A stretch of DNA of 64,000 bases, taken from Ectothiorhodospiraceae bacterium BW-2 (lineage in GTDB: Bacteria; Pseudomonadota; Gammaproteobacteria; Thiohalomonadales; Thiohalomonadaceae). Position numbers and translations under genes: made by a program. Below are positions 44,635 to 53,047 of the stretch, piece by piece. Below the pieces are notes generated by a model that made no database searches, was not told the origin of the DNA, and saw only the letters and a list, made by a program, of their open reading frames with translations. Numbering within the stretch: the first letter of the stretch is position 1; each line of letters opens with the position of its first letter. Where the stretch lies: positions 1,725,001 to 1,789,000 of the forward strand of contig CP032507.1 of assembly GCA_008375315.1 (NCBI GenBank). The letters are read 5' to 3'.

Positions 44635-46215
44635 ATGGCGCAGCAGCAACCACATCGCATAGCAAAGCGCTACTTCAACACCACCGGCCCCTGTTTTCCC
44701 GACCACCACTACATGGTTGACCCGCTCAAACGGCTCAAAGGGGTTGAACAACTGATAGAGCAGGGGCAATACTTTGTCATTCACGCCCCGCGCCAAAGCG
44801 GCAAGACCACCTACGCCTTTGCGCTCATGGAGAAGCTGAATCGGGAGGGGGTCTATACGGTACTGATTAGCTCAATCCAACCGGCTGCCCAAGGGCAAAA
44901 TCCGATTGAAGCGATGAAAATTGCGGCCATGTGTATCGCTAAAGATAGCCGCCTCTATCTACCAGAGGCGGAGTGGTCGCCCGAAGTCGATAGAGGGGAG
45001 CAGGGGGCGGAAGATGGCCTGCTAAGCTACCTGCAACAGTGGAGTCTAAACAACCCCAAACCGATCGTGCTGTTGTTGGATGAGGTCGATTCGCTGCAAG
45101 ATGATAACTTTCTAGCGCTACTCTACCAGCTTCGTAGCGGTTTTGTTGGCCGCTACAAACAGGGCTTCCCCCACGCCATGGGGCTGATTGGGCTGCGCGA
45201 TGTGCGCGACTATAAAATTCGTCTGCGTCCTGACTCACAAAGCATGGGCACCGGCAGTCCGTTTAACATAAAAGCCGAATCGCTATTTGTCGATAGATTG
45301 ACCGAGGAGGAGATTGTCACCCTCTTACAGCAACATAGCGAGGCGACCGGACAGCCCTTTGAACCACAAGCGATCGCGACCCTCGCCGAACTGACCCAAG
45401 GTCAGGCGTGGTTAGTTAACGCACTCGCCCACCATATCGTCCAGCGGCTATTAGAGGGTGATGTTGGCCAAATAATTACCGAAGCGCATGTATGGCAAGC
45501 GAAAGAGGCGCTTATTCTTCGTCGCGATACCCATCTGGACTCGCTGATCGATAAACTAAAAGAGCCGCAGGTGCGTGAAGTGATTACCGCAGTGATTAAC
45601 GGCACCGAGCTGCATGATGATCGCTACAACGACGCCCTAAGCTATACCCAAGATTTAGGGTTGATAAGTCGCTGCCCCCCTATCCGTTTTGCCAATCCTA
45701 TCTACCAAGAGATTATTCCCAGAGTCTTGAGCTACCATTGGCAGCTCTCGATTCCCCAAGATTATGCCGATCCCCACTGGTATATCCAACAGGGCAGACT
45801 CGATATGGAGGCGCTGTTAAAAGCGTTTCAAAAGTTCTACCGCCGCCACTCCGAGGCGTGGCTAGAAAAGTACGATTTTCGAGAGGTAGGGCGGCAGCTC
45901 TTACTAATGGCCTTTTTACAGCGGGTGGTGAATGGCGGTGGGCGAATTGAGCGGGAGATGGCGGTCGGTAACGGTCGTTCTGATCTTATCGTGGAGTATC
46001 GAGGTGAGCGCTTTGTACTGGAGTTAAAGCTCAACTATGACCGCTTTAGCGAAGAGGAGGGACTCGAACAGCTCGCCCGCTATCTGGATCGTCTCGACGA
46101 ATCGACAGGCTACCTATTACTGTTTGAGTTAGATAGCGCTAAAAGCTGGGAGGAGCGTATCCGCTGGCAGAGGCTGACCGAGGCGGGTAGGCAGATTATT
46201 TTAGTGGGAATGTAG
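44635..46215 (+). CDS. AAA ATPase / PD-(D/E)XK-like nuclease, array copy 2
   Basis: The 526-residue copy starts MAQQQPHRIAKRYFNTTGPC, with GAGGAG ten bases before the ATG. Walker A is at 51-58, Walker B at about 145-150, and the nuclease core at D450, E463 and K465. It differs from the other three copies at about residues 323-372, where it reads TELHDDRYNDALSY and YHWQLS instead of SAPNFDHYNDAILY and FGFQES. That block also differs at many synonymous sites. Elsewhere it is nearly identical to copy 1. It also reads IVEYRGERF where the others have IVEYGDERF. Confidence 0.88.
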   Translation: MAQQQPHRIAKRYFNTTGPCFPDHHYMVDPLKRLKGVEQLIEQGQYFVIHAPRQSGKTTYAFALMEKLNREGVYTVLISSIQPAAQGQNPIEAMKIAAMCIAKDSRLYLPEAEWSPEVDRGEQGAEDGLLSYLQQWSLNNPKPIVLLLDEVDSLQDDNFLALLYQLRSGFVGRYKQGFPHAMGLIGLRDVRDYKIRLRPDSQSMGTGSPFNIKAESLFVDRLTEEEIVTLLQQHSEATGQPFEPQAIATLAELTQGQAWLVNALAHHIVQRLLEGDVGQIITEAHVWQAKEALILRRDTHLDSLIDKLKEPQVREVITAVINGTELHDDRYNDALSYTQDLGLISRCPPIRFANPIYQEIIPRVLSYHWQLSIPQDYADPHWYIQQGRLDMEALLKAFQKFYRRHSEAWLEKYDFREVGRQLLLMAFLQRVVNGGGRIEREMAVGNGRSDLIVEYRGERFVLELKLNYDRFSEEEGLEQLARYLDRLDESTGYLLLFELDSAKSWEERIRWQRLTEAGRQIILVGM

Positions 46216-46233
46216 AGCAAGAGGAGAACACAC

Positions 46234-47814
46234 ATGGCGCAGCAGCAACCACATCGCATAGCAAAGCGCTACTTCAACACCACCGGCCCCTGCTTTCCCG
46301 ACCACCACTACATGGTTGACCCGCTCAAACGGCTCAAAGGGGTTGAACAACTGATAGAGCAGGGGCAATACTTTGTCATTCACGCCCCGCGCCAAAGCGG
46401 CAAGACCACCTACGCCTTTGCGCTCATGGAGAAGCTGAATCGGGAGGGGGTCTATACGGTACTAATTAGCTCAATCCAACCGGCTGCCCAAGGGCAAAAT
46501 CCGATTGAAGCGATGAAAATTGCGGCCATGTGTATCGCTAAAGATAGCCGCCTCTATCTACCAGAGGCGGAGTGGTCGCCCGAAGTCGATAGAGGGGAGC
46601 AGGGGGCGGAAGATGGCCTGCTAAGCTACCTGCAACAGTGGAGTCTAAACAACCCCAAACCGATCGTGCTGTTGTTGGATGAGGTCGATTCGCTACAAGA
46701 TGATAACTTTCTAGCGCTACTCTACCAGCTTCGTAGCGGTTTTGTTGGCCGCTACAAACAGGGCTTCCCCCACGCCATGGGGCTGATTGGGCTGCGCGAT
46801 GTGCGCGACTATAAAATTCGTCTGCGTCCTGACTCACAAAGCATGGGCACCGGCAGTCCGTTTAACATAAAAGCCGAATCGCTATTTGTCGATAGATTGA
46901 CCGAGGAGGAGATTGTCACCCTCTTACAGCAACATAGCGAGGCGACCGGACAGCCCTTTGAACCACAAGCGATCGCGACCCTCGCCGAACTGACCCAAGG
47001 TCAGGCGTGGTTAGTTAACGCACTCGCCCACCATATCGTCCAGCGGCTATTAGAGGGTGATGTTGGCCAAATAATTACCGAAGCGCATGTATGGCAAGCG
47101 AAAGAGGCGCTTATTCTTCGTCGCGATACCCATCTAGACTCGCTGATCGATAAACTAAAAGAGCCGCAGGTGCGTGAAGTGATTACCGCAGTGATTAACG
47201 GCAGCGCCCCTAACTTTGACCACTACAATGATGCCATTCTCTACTGTCGCAACCTAGGCCTCATCGCCCCCCACCCCCCGGTACGGTTTGCTAACCCGAT
47301 CTATCAAGAGATCATTCCACGGGTACTCAGTTTCGGTTTTCAAGAGAGTATCCCCCAAGACTATGCCGATCCCCACTGGTATATCCAACAGGGCAGACTC
47401 GATATGGAGGCGCTGCTAAAAGCGTTTCAGGAGTTCTATCGCGAACACTCCGAGGCGTGGCTAGAAAAGTATGATTTTCGAGAGGTGGGGCGGCAGCTCT
47501 TACTCATGGCCTTTTTGCAGCGGGTGGTGAATGGCGGTGGGCGGATTGAGCGGGAGATGGCGGTCGGCAACGGTCGTTCTGATCTTATTGTGGAGTATGG
47601 GGACGAGCGCTTTGTGCTGGAGCTTAAACTGAAACGGAGCGAGTGGGATGAGTCGAAGGGGCTAAAGCAGCTCGCCCGCTATCTGGATCGTCTCAATGAA
47701 TCGACAGGCTACCTATTACTGTTTGAGTTAGATAGCGCTAAAAGCTGGGAGGAGCGTATCCGCTGGCAGAGGCTGACCGAGGCGGGTAGGCAGCTTATTG
47801 TAGTCGGGATGTAG
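46234..47814 (+). CDS. AAA ATPase / PD-(D/E)XK-like nuclease, array copy 3
   Basis: The 526-residue copy has the same N-terminus and upstream gap as copy 2, and the SAPNFDHYNDAILY block of copy 1. In the C-terminal region it switches: FQEFYREHSE replaces FQKFYRRHSE, and LKRSEWDESKGLKQ follows the ELK nuclease motif instead of LNYDRFSEEEGLEQ. The end reads LIVVGM instead of IILVGM. These changes are shared with copy 4. The ATPase and nuclease motifs are intact, so the protein is likely functional. Confidence 0.88.
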   Translation: MAQQQPHRIAKRYFNTTGPCFPDHHYMVDPLKRLKGVEQLIEQGQYFVIHAPRQSGKTTYAFALMEKLNREGVYTVLISSIQPAAQGQNPIEAMKIAAMCIAKDSRLYLPEAEWSPEVDRGEQGAEDGLLSYLQQWSLNNPKPIVLLLDEVDSLQDDNFLALLYQLRSGFVGRYKQGFPHAMGLIGLRDVRDYKIRLRPDSQSMGTGSPFNIKAESLFVDRLTEEEIVTLLQQHSEATGQPFEPQAIATLAELTQGQAWLVNALAHHIVQRLLEGDVGQIITEAHVWQAKEALILRRDTHLDSLIDKLKEPQVREVITAVINGSAPNFDHYNDAILYCRNLGLIAPHPPVRFANPIYQEIIPRVLSFGFQESIPQDYADPHWYIQQGRLDMEALLKAFQEFYREHSEAWLEKYDFREVGRQLLLMAFLQRVVNGGGRIEREMAVGNGRSDLIVEYGDERFVLELKLKRSEWDESKGLKQLARYLDRLNESTGYLLLFELDSAKSWEERIRWQRLTEAGRQLIVVGM

Positions 47815-47832
47815 AGCAAGAGGAGAACACAC

Positions 47833-49410
47833 ATGGCGCAGCAGCAACCACATCGCATAGCAAAGCGCTACTTCAACACCACCGGCCCCTGCTTTCCCGA
47901 CCACCACTACATGGTTGACCCGCTCAAACGGCTCAAAGGGGTTGAACAACTGATAGAGCAGGGGCAATACTTTGTCATTCACGCCCCGCGCCAAAGCGGC
48001 AAGACCACCTACGCCTTTGCGCTCATGGAGAAGCTGAATCGGGAGGGGGTCTATACGGTACTGATTAGCTCAATCCAACCGGCTGCCCAAGGGCAAAATC
48101 CGATTGAAGCGATGAAAATTGCGGCCATGTGTATCGAACAGGATAGCCGCCTCTATCTACCAGAGGCGGAGTGGTCGCCGACTGTTTCTGAAGTGAGCTT
48201 TCCTGAAAATGGACTACAACGCTACCTGCAACAGTGGAGTCTAAACAACCCCAAACCGATCGTGCTGTTGTTGGATGAGGTCGATTCGCTACAAGATGAT
48301 AACTTTCTAGCGCTACTCTACCAGCTTCGTAGCGGTTTTGTTGGCCGCTACAAACAGGGCTTCCCCCACGCCATGGGGCTGATTGGGCTGCGCGATGTGC
48401 GCGACTATAAAATTCGTCTGCGTCCTGACTCACAAAGCATGGGCACCGGCAGTCCGTTTAACATAAAAGCCGAATCGCTATTTGTCGATAGATTGACCGA
48501 GGAGGAGATTGTCACCCTCTTACAGCAACATAGCGAGGCGACCGGACAGCCCTTTGAACCACAAGCGATCGCGACCCTTGCCGAACTGACCCAAGGTCAG
48601 GCGTGGTTAGTTAACGCACTCGCCCACCATATCGTCCAGCGGCTATTAGAGGGTGATGTTGGCCAAATAATTACCGAAGCGCATGTATGGCAAGCGAAAG
48701 AGGCGCTTATTCTTCGTCGCGATACCCATCTAGACTCGCTGATCGATAAACTAAAAGAGCCGCAGGTGCGTGAAGTGATTACCGCAGTGATTAACGGCAG
48801 CGCCCCTAACTTTGACCACTACGATGATGCCATTCTCTACTGTCGCAACCTAGGCCTCATCGCCCCCCACCCCCCGGTACGGTTTGCTAACCCGATCTAT
48901 CAAGAGATCATTCCACGGGTACTCAGTTTCGGTTTTCAAGAGAGTATCCCCCAAGACTATGCCGATCCCCACTGGTATATCCAACAGGGCAGACTCGATA
49001 TGGAGGCGCTGCTAAAAGCGTTTCAGGAGTTCTATCGCGAACACTCCGAGGCGTGGCTAGAAAAGTACGATTTTCGAGAGGTGGGGCGGCAGCTCTTACT
49101 CATGGCCTTTTTGCAGCGGGTGGTGAATGGCGGTGGGAGGATTGAGCGGGAGATGGCGGTCGGTAACGGTCGTTCTGATCTTATTGTGGAGTATGGGGAC
49201 GAGCGCTTTGTGCTGGAGCTTAAACTGAAACGGAGCGAGTGGGATGAGTCGAAGGGGCTAAAGCAGCTCGCCCGCTATCTGGATCGTCTCAATGAATCGA
49301 CAGGCTACCTATTACTGTTTGAGATAGATAGCGCTAAAAGCTGGGAGGAGCGTATCCGCTGGCAGAGGCTGACCGAGGCGGGTAGGCAGCTTATTGTAGT
49401 CGGGATGTGA
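47833..49410 (+). CDS. AAA ATPase / PD-(D/E)XK-like nuclease, array copy 4
   Basis: The 525-residue last copy matches copy 3 except for a block between Walker A and Walker B (about residues 102-131). There it reads CIEQDSRLY and SPTVSEVSFPENGLQRYLQQ where the others have CIAKDSRLY and SPEVDRGEQGAEDGLLSYLQ, a net loss of one codon. It also has YDDAILY for YNDAILY and FEIDSAKSW for FELDSAKSW. Motifs are intact. The stop differs (TGA rather than TAG), and the common spacer is absent downstream, marking the end of the array 52 bp before the convergent bioA. Confidence 0.88.
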   Translation: MAQQQPHRIAKRYFNTTGPCFPDHHYMVDPLKRLKGVEQLIEQGQYFVIHAPRQSGKTTYAFALMEKLNREGVYTVLISSIQPAAQGQNPIEAMKIAAMCIEQDSRLYLPEAEWSPTVSEVSFPENGLQRYLQQWSLNNPKPIVLLLDEVDSLQDDNFLALLYQLRSGFVGRYKQGFPHAMGLIGLRDVRDYKIRLRPDSQSMGTGSPFNIKAESLFVDRLTEEEIVTLLQQHSEATGQPFEPQAIATLAELTQGQAWLVNALAHHIVQRLLEGDVGQIITEAHVWQAKEALILRRDTHLDSLIDKLKEPQVREVITAVINGSAPNFDHYDDAILYCRNLGLIAPHPPVRFANPIYQEIIPRVLSFGFQESIPQDYADPHWYIQQGRLDMEALLKAFQEFYREHSEAWLEKYDFREVGRQLLLMAFLQRVVNGGGRIEREMAVGNGRSDLIVEYGDERFVLELKLKRSEWDESKGLKQLARYLDRLNESTGYLLLFEIDSAKSWEERIRWQRLTEAGRQLIVVGM

Positions 49411-49462
49411 AATAGCGGCTCTGACTGCTGAGGGTCTTGCGATATAGAGTCTTTTAGTGTGG

Positions 49463-50776
49463 CTAGGGGTGGGGTGATACCATGTGCGCTCGCTCCTCGG
49501 CGAGTGTTTTGACCACCGCGGCGGTCAGCGTGTTTAGCTCTGAGGGGGAGATGGTAAACGGAGGCATGAGATAGACTAGCCGTCCAAAGGGTCTGACCCA
49601 GACGCCGTTGGCAACAAATTTCGGTTGAATGTGCGCCATATCGACCCTTTGGTGTAGCTCTACCACCCCGATGGCCCCCAATACCCGCACCTCTTTTACC
49701 TGAGGCCACTCTGCGCAGGGAGCTAGCCCCTGTTGTAGCCCCTGTTCAATCGCAGCGATCTGGCTCTGCCAAGGCGATTGCAACAGCAGCTCAATACTAC
49801 GCAACGCCACCGCACAGGCGAGTGGGTTGGCCATAAAGGTCGGGCCGTGCATAAATAGCCCCGGCTCTCCGTCGCTAATTGTGGCGGCAATATGGCGAGT
49901 GGTAAGTAGGGCGGCTAGGGTCATGTAACCACCGGTGAGTGCTTTGCCTAGAGCTAGGATATCGGGCGCTATCGCTGCATGTTCACAGGCAAAGAGTCTG
50001 CCGGTGCGACCAAAACCGGTTGCGATCTCATCTAGGATTAATAGCGTGTCGAACTGATCGCAAAGGGCTCTAACTCTGCTGAGATAGGCAGGGGAGTGAA
50101 AACGCATCCCGCCAGCCCCCTGCACGATAGGCTCCATGACGACAGCGGCAATCTGATCACCGTTGTGCTCAAGATGGCTGCGTAGCGAGGCGATATCCTC
50201 ATCTGTGCAGGGGCGGTTAAATCCGGCTGGGGGGAGATCGGCAAATAGCTGTGGCGGTAACATCTCTGAGAAGAGAGTATGCATGCCATTGACCGGATCA
50301 CAGATCGACATAGCGCCAAAGGTATCGCCGTGATAGCCGCCCCGAACGGTTAAAAAGCGCTGCCGTTTTTGGCCGCGAGCGTGCCAATACTGTATTGCCA
50401 TCTTTAAGGCCGCCTCCATAGCGACCGAACCAGAGTCGGCAAAGAAGAGCACCTCTAGTGGCGGCGGGGTGATCTGGATCAGCTTGCGTGCTAGCTCGAC
50501 GGCAGGGGGGTGGGTGAGGCCACCAAACATCACATGAGCCATCTGTGTGAGCTGCTGTTGTAGCGCACGATTGAGCTGTGGATGGTTGTAGCCGTGAATC
50601 ATGCACCACCACGAGGCCATACCGTCGATTAGCTGGCGGCCATCGGCGAGCGTCAGTTTGACCCCTTTGGCGCTAACGACTGGATAGAGTGGCAGTTTTG
50701 AGTCGATAGCGTTATAGGGGTGCCAGAGGTGGCGCAGGTCAAAGGCGAGCATCTCGCTCTGTAGGGTGACTCCCAT
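49463..50776 (-). CDS. bioA: Adenosylmethionine-8-amino-7-oxononanoate aminotransferase
   Basis: BioA is the PLP-dependent aminotransferase of biotin synthesis that uses S-adenosylmethionine as amino donor. The 437-residue protein has LRHLWHPYNAI, DGMASWWCMIHGYNHPQLN, the segment GGYHGDTFGAMSI, the cofactor Asp in LILDEIATGFGRTG and the PLP-binding lysine in LGKALTGGYM. The start may be the ATG at 50776 or the one at 50752; the latter begins at the conserved MLAFDLRHLWHPY. No other bio gene is adjacent. Confidence 0.94.
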   Translation of the reverse strand: MGVTLQSEMLAFDLRHLWHPYNAIDSKLPLYPVVSAKGVKLTLADGRQLIDGMASWWCMIHGYNHPQLNRALQQQLTQMAHVMFGGLTHPPAVELARKLIQITPPPLEVLFFADSGSVAMEAALKMAIQYWHARGQKRQRFLTVRGGYHGDTFGAMSICDPVNGMHTLFSEMLPPQLFADLPPAGFNRPCTDEDIASLRSHLEHNGDQIAAVVMEPIVQGAGGMRFHSPAYLSRVRALCDQFDTLLILDEIATGFGRTGRLFACEHAAIAPDILALGKALTGGYMTLAALLTTRHIAATISDGEPGLFMHGPTFMANPLACAVALRSIELLLQSPWQSQIAAIEQGLQQGLAPCAEWPQVKEVRVLGAIGVVELHQRVDMAHIQPKFVANGVWVRPFGRLVYLMPPFTISPSELNTLTAAVVKTLAEERAHMVSPHP

Positions 50777-50795
50777 TTGGGGATCATTTGTCGTT

Positions 50796-50903
50796 CTACT
50801 GGACGGTAACGAAGTTTATTAGTGGCTCTGCACTTTCTCGACCCCCACACGAAGAGAGAATTAAAGCCATCGCGATAGAGAGGAGTGAGTGCTTGCCTGT
50901 CAT
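50796..50903 (-). CDS. Small predicted lipoprotein
   Basis: A 35-residue ORF begins MTGKHSLLSIAMALILSSCG: a positively charged start, a hydrophobic stretch and a lipobox (LSSC), followed by a 16-residue tail. AGGA lies eight bases before the ATG. Tiny lipoproteins of this design (entericidin- or LptM-like) are common in proteobacteria, but the tail matches none I know. It lies between ssb and bioA on the same strand. No homology support, so moderate confidence. Confidence 0.5.
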   Translation of the reverse strand: MTGKHSLLSIAMALILSSCGGRESAEPLINFVTVQ

Positions 50904-50970
50904 GGTGTGTTTCCTGGTGGTTGATAGTTGTGGCATCGGCTTATGGGTGCTTTTATTCCCTAACCTGCCC

Positions 50971-51507
50971 CTAAAATGGCACATCATCATCAAACATAGG
51001 GGGCTCTTGGTTGTGTTGTGGCGGAGCCGATTGTTGTTGAGGCTGTTGAGGCTGTTGAGGCTGTTGAGGCTGTTGAGGTTGTTGAGGCGGCTGTGGTCGC
51101 TGTTGGGGTGGCTGATATTGGCCGCTATCCATCGGCGCGGTAGCACCGCTACCCCCGCCTCGTCCCCCTAATAGCTGCATCTGGCCATTGTAGGGATCAA
51201 CCACGATTTCGGTGGTATAGCGATCTAGACCATTTTGATCCTGCCACTTATTGGTGCGAATTTTGCCTTCAATGTAAACTTGCGAGCCTTTGTTTAGGTA
51301 CTGAGCGGCTACCTCTGCCATTTTGCCGAAGATGACTACCCGATGCCATTCAGTGCGCTCCTGCTGTTGGCCGCTATTTTTGTCAGTCCAGACTTCATTA
51401 GTGGCTAGGTTTAGGGTGGCGATGGCTCGCTGATCTGCGGTATAGCGAATTTCGGGATCTCGCCCTAAAGTACCTAAAATAATTGCCTTATTAACGCCTC
51501 TGGCCAT
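50971..51507 (-). CDS. ssb: Single-stranded DNA-binding protein
   Basis: The 178-residue protein has an N-terminal OB fold ([54 protein letters not shown]). A Gly/Pro/Gln-rich linker follows, with repeated QQP triplets, and then the acidic tip MFDDDVPF that recruits partner proteins. AGGAGAG precedes the ATG at 51507. The linker DNA contains in-frame 9-bp tandem repeats, so its length may vary between strains. A full SOS box is not evident upstream. Confidence 0.97.
   Translation of the reverse strand: MARGVNKAIILGTLGRDPEIRYTADQRAIATLNLATNEVWTDKNSGQQQERTEWHRVVIFGKMAEVAAQYLNKGSQVYIEGKIRTNKWQDQNGLDRYTTEIVVDPYNGQMQLLGGRGGGSGATAPMDSGQYQPPQQRPQPPQQPQQPQQPQQPQQPQQQSAPPQHNQEPPMFDDDVPF
51033..51089. 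repeat. 9-bp tandem repeats in the ssb linker
   Basis: The unit CTGTTGAGG (plus strand) repeats five times in succession, with diverged units on both sides. It encodes PQQ triplets on the minus strand. Slippage would change linker length without a frameshift. Confidence 0.8.
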
Positions 51508-51617
51508 AACTCTCTCCTCTGATATATACCGATCTGCTTGTGAATGAGTGTAGCGACTGATTGTAGTTCAAAGCGTCACCGAAAGCGATACCCATGGCCG
51601 TGATGGAGCGAATCGGG

Positions 51618-51623
51618 TAGAAT
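51618..51623 (+). promoter_or_regulatory. Candidate -10 for the rpe operon
   Basis: TAGAAT lies 49 bases before the rpe start. The corresponding -35 (TGGCCG) is poor, so support is weak. Confidence 0.3.
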
Positions 51624-51671
51624 CGCCCCGCGTTTTTGTCAATTTACCCAAAGCAACCGAGGTGATACCCC

Positions 51672-52358
51672 ATGGCTGACTATCTAATTGCCCCCTCTAT
51701 CCTCTCTGCCGATTTTGCCCGTTTAGGCGAAGAGGTGGTGAATGTCCTCAATTCTGGCGCTGATATTGTCCATTTCGATGTGATGGATAACCACTATGTG
51801 CCTAATTTGACCATTGGGCCGCTGATCTGTGAGGCGCTGCGCAAACATGGCGTGACCGCCCCTATTGATGTTCACCTAATGGTTAAGCCGGTTGATAGGA
51901 TTATTCCCGATTTTGCCAAAGCCGGTGCGAGCTACATTACCTTCCACCCCGAAGCCTCTGAGCATATCGATCGGACTTTGCAACTTATCAATGACGAAGG
52001 GTGTAAATCGGGGTTAGTCTTTAATCCGGCAACACCACTCGATTACCTTAACTATGTGATCGATAAGGTCGATATGGTGCTGCTGATGTCGGTTAACCCC
52101 GGTTTTGGTGGGCAGTCGTTTATTCCGGCCGCCCTCGATAAGCTGCGCGAAGCGCGGACAATAATCGATGAATCGGGTTACGATATTCGATTAGAGATCG
52201 ATGGTGGCGTGAAGGCGAGCAATATTGCTGACATTGCCGCCGCCGGTGCCGATACCTTTGTGGCTGGGTCAGCGATTTTTGGAGCCGCCAATAGTCGCGA
52301 TCCTCACCACTATGACACTATTTTGCAGCAGTTCCGCGACGAACTGGCCAAAGTGTAG
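51672..52358 (+). CDS. rpe: Ribulose-phosphate 3-epimerase
   Basis: Rpe interconverts ribulose- and xylulose-5-phosphate. The 228-residue TIM barrel has [55 protein letters not shown] and AGSAIFG, covering its metal and phosphate sites. GAGGTGA precedes the ATG. It heads rpe-gph-trpE, an order common in gammaproteobacteria. Confidence 0.98.
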   Translation: MADYLIAPSILSADFARLGEEVVNVLNSGADIVHFDVMDNHYVPNLTIGPLICEALRKHGVTAPIDVHLMVKPVDRIIPDFAKAGASYITFHPEASEHIDRTLQLINDEGCKSGLVFNPATPLDYLNYVIDKVDMVLLMSVNPGFGGQSFIPAALDKLREARTIIDESGYDIRLEIDGGVKASNIADIAAAGADTFVAGSAIFGAANSRDPHHYDTILQQFRDELAKV

Positions 52359-52372
52359 TCTGGGCAGCGGTG

Positions 52373-53047
52373 ATGCTGAAACGACCTCAGCTAATTTTGA
52401 TTGATGTCGATGGCACACTGGTCGATAGCGTGCCAGATCTCGCTTACTGTATCGATACCATGTTAGAGCGGCTCGATAGGGCCCCACAGGGGGAGGCGAA
52501 GGTTCGCTGTTGGGTCGGCAATGGGGTCGAGCGACTGGTCTGCCGCGCCCTGACCGGCTCCATGACGGCGGAGCCGGATGAGGCGCTGTTTCAGCGCGGC
52601 TACCCCCTCTTTTTGGAGCTCTATGCCGAAAATATCAGTCGCCGTAGCCGACTCTATCCGGGGGTAGAGGAGGGGTTGGTGCAGCTAAAGCAGGCTGGAT
52701 TTAGGCTCGGCTGTGTGACCAATAAGGCCGAGCAGTTTACCCTGCCACTGCTGCAAAATTTGGCGCTGCGTGACTACTTTGAGATCGTGATGAGTGGCGA
52801 TAGCTTGCCAAAAAAGAAGCCCGATCCGCTGCCGCTGCTCTATGTGGCCGACTATGTTGGGGTCTCTGCGAGTGAGTCTCTGATGGTGGGCGACTCAATG
52901 AGTGATGTTAAAGCGGCCCGAGCGGCCGGTTTTAGCGTTGTCTGTCTGAGCTACGGCTATAACCATGGTGAGGATATTGGTCGCGCCCATCCCGATGCGG
53001 TGATCGATAGCCTCACTGATCTGTTACCGATGTTAGAGAGTGCCTGA
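52373..53047 (+). CDS. gph: Phosphoglycolate phosphatase
   Basis: The 224-residue HAD hydrolase has motif [16 protein letters not shown], motif II in CVTNKA, the conserved Lys in [11 protein letters not shown], and motif III/IV in [17 protein letters not shown]. Gph removes phosphate from 2-phosphoglycolate formed during DNA repair or oxygenase side reactions. I use the ATG at 52373; a GTG directly before it is possible. The stop shares one base with the trpE start. Confidence 0.94.
   Translation: MLKRPQLILIDVDGTLVDSVPDLAYCIDTMLERLDRAPQGEAKVRCWVGNGVERLVCRALTGSMTAEPDEALFQRGYPLFLELYAENISRRSRLYPGVEEGLVQLKQAGFRLGCVTNKAEQFTLPLLQNLALRDYFEIVMSGDSLPKKKPDPLPLLYVADYVGVSASESLMVGDSMSDVKAARAAGFSVVCLSYGYNHGEDIGRAHPDAVIDSLTDLLPMLESA

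Larger units (their letters stand above)
43069..49410 (+). repeat. Four-copy tandem gene array, 1599-bp period
   Basis: Equivalent positions in successive copies (for example CGCTACTTC at 43069 and 44668, and the starts at 44635, 46234 and 47833) are exactly 1599 bp apart. Long stretches are identical at the DNA level. The 18-bp gaps, AGCAAGAGGAGAACACAC, are the same between all copies. Differences are concentrated in four short blocks. Confidence 0.97.

Noticed and set aside
50788-51171. Plus-strand 127-residue frame with Leu-Arg repeats
   Set aside because: It is the antisense reading of the ssb linker repeats and the small lipoprotein gene.
51500-51540. LexA (SOS) box upstream of ssb
   Set aside because: TATATAT is present but the flanking CTG and CAG half-sites are incomplete.
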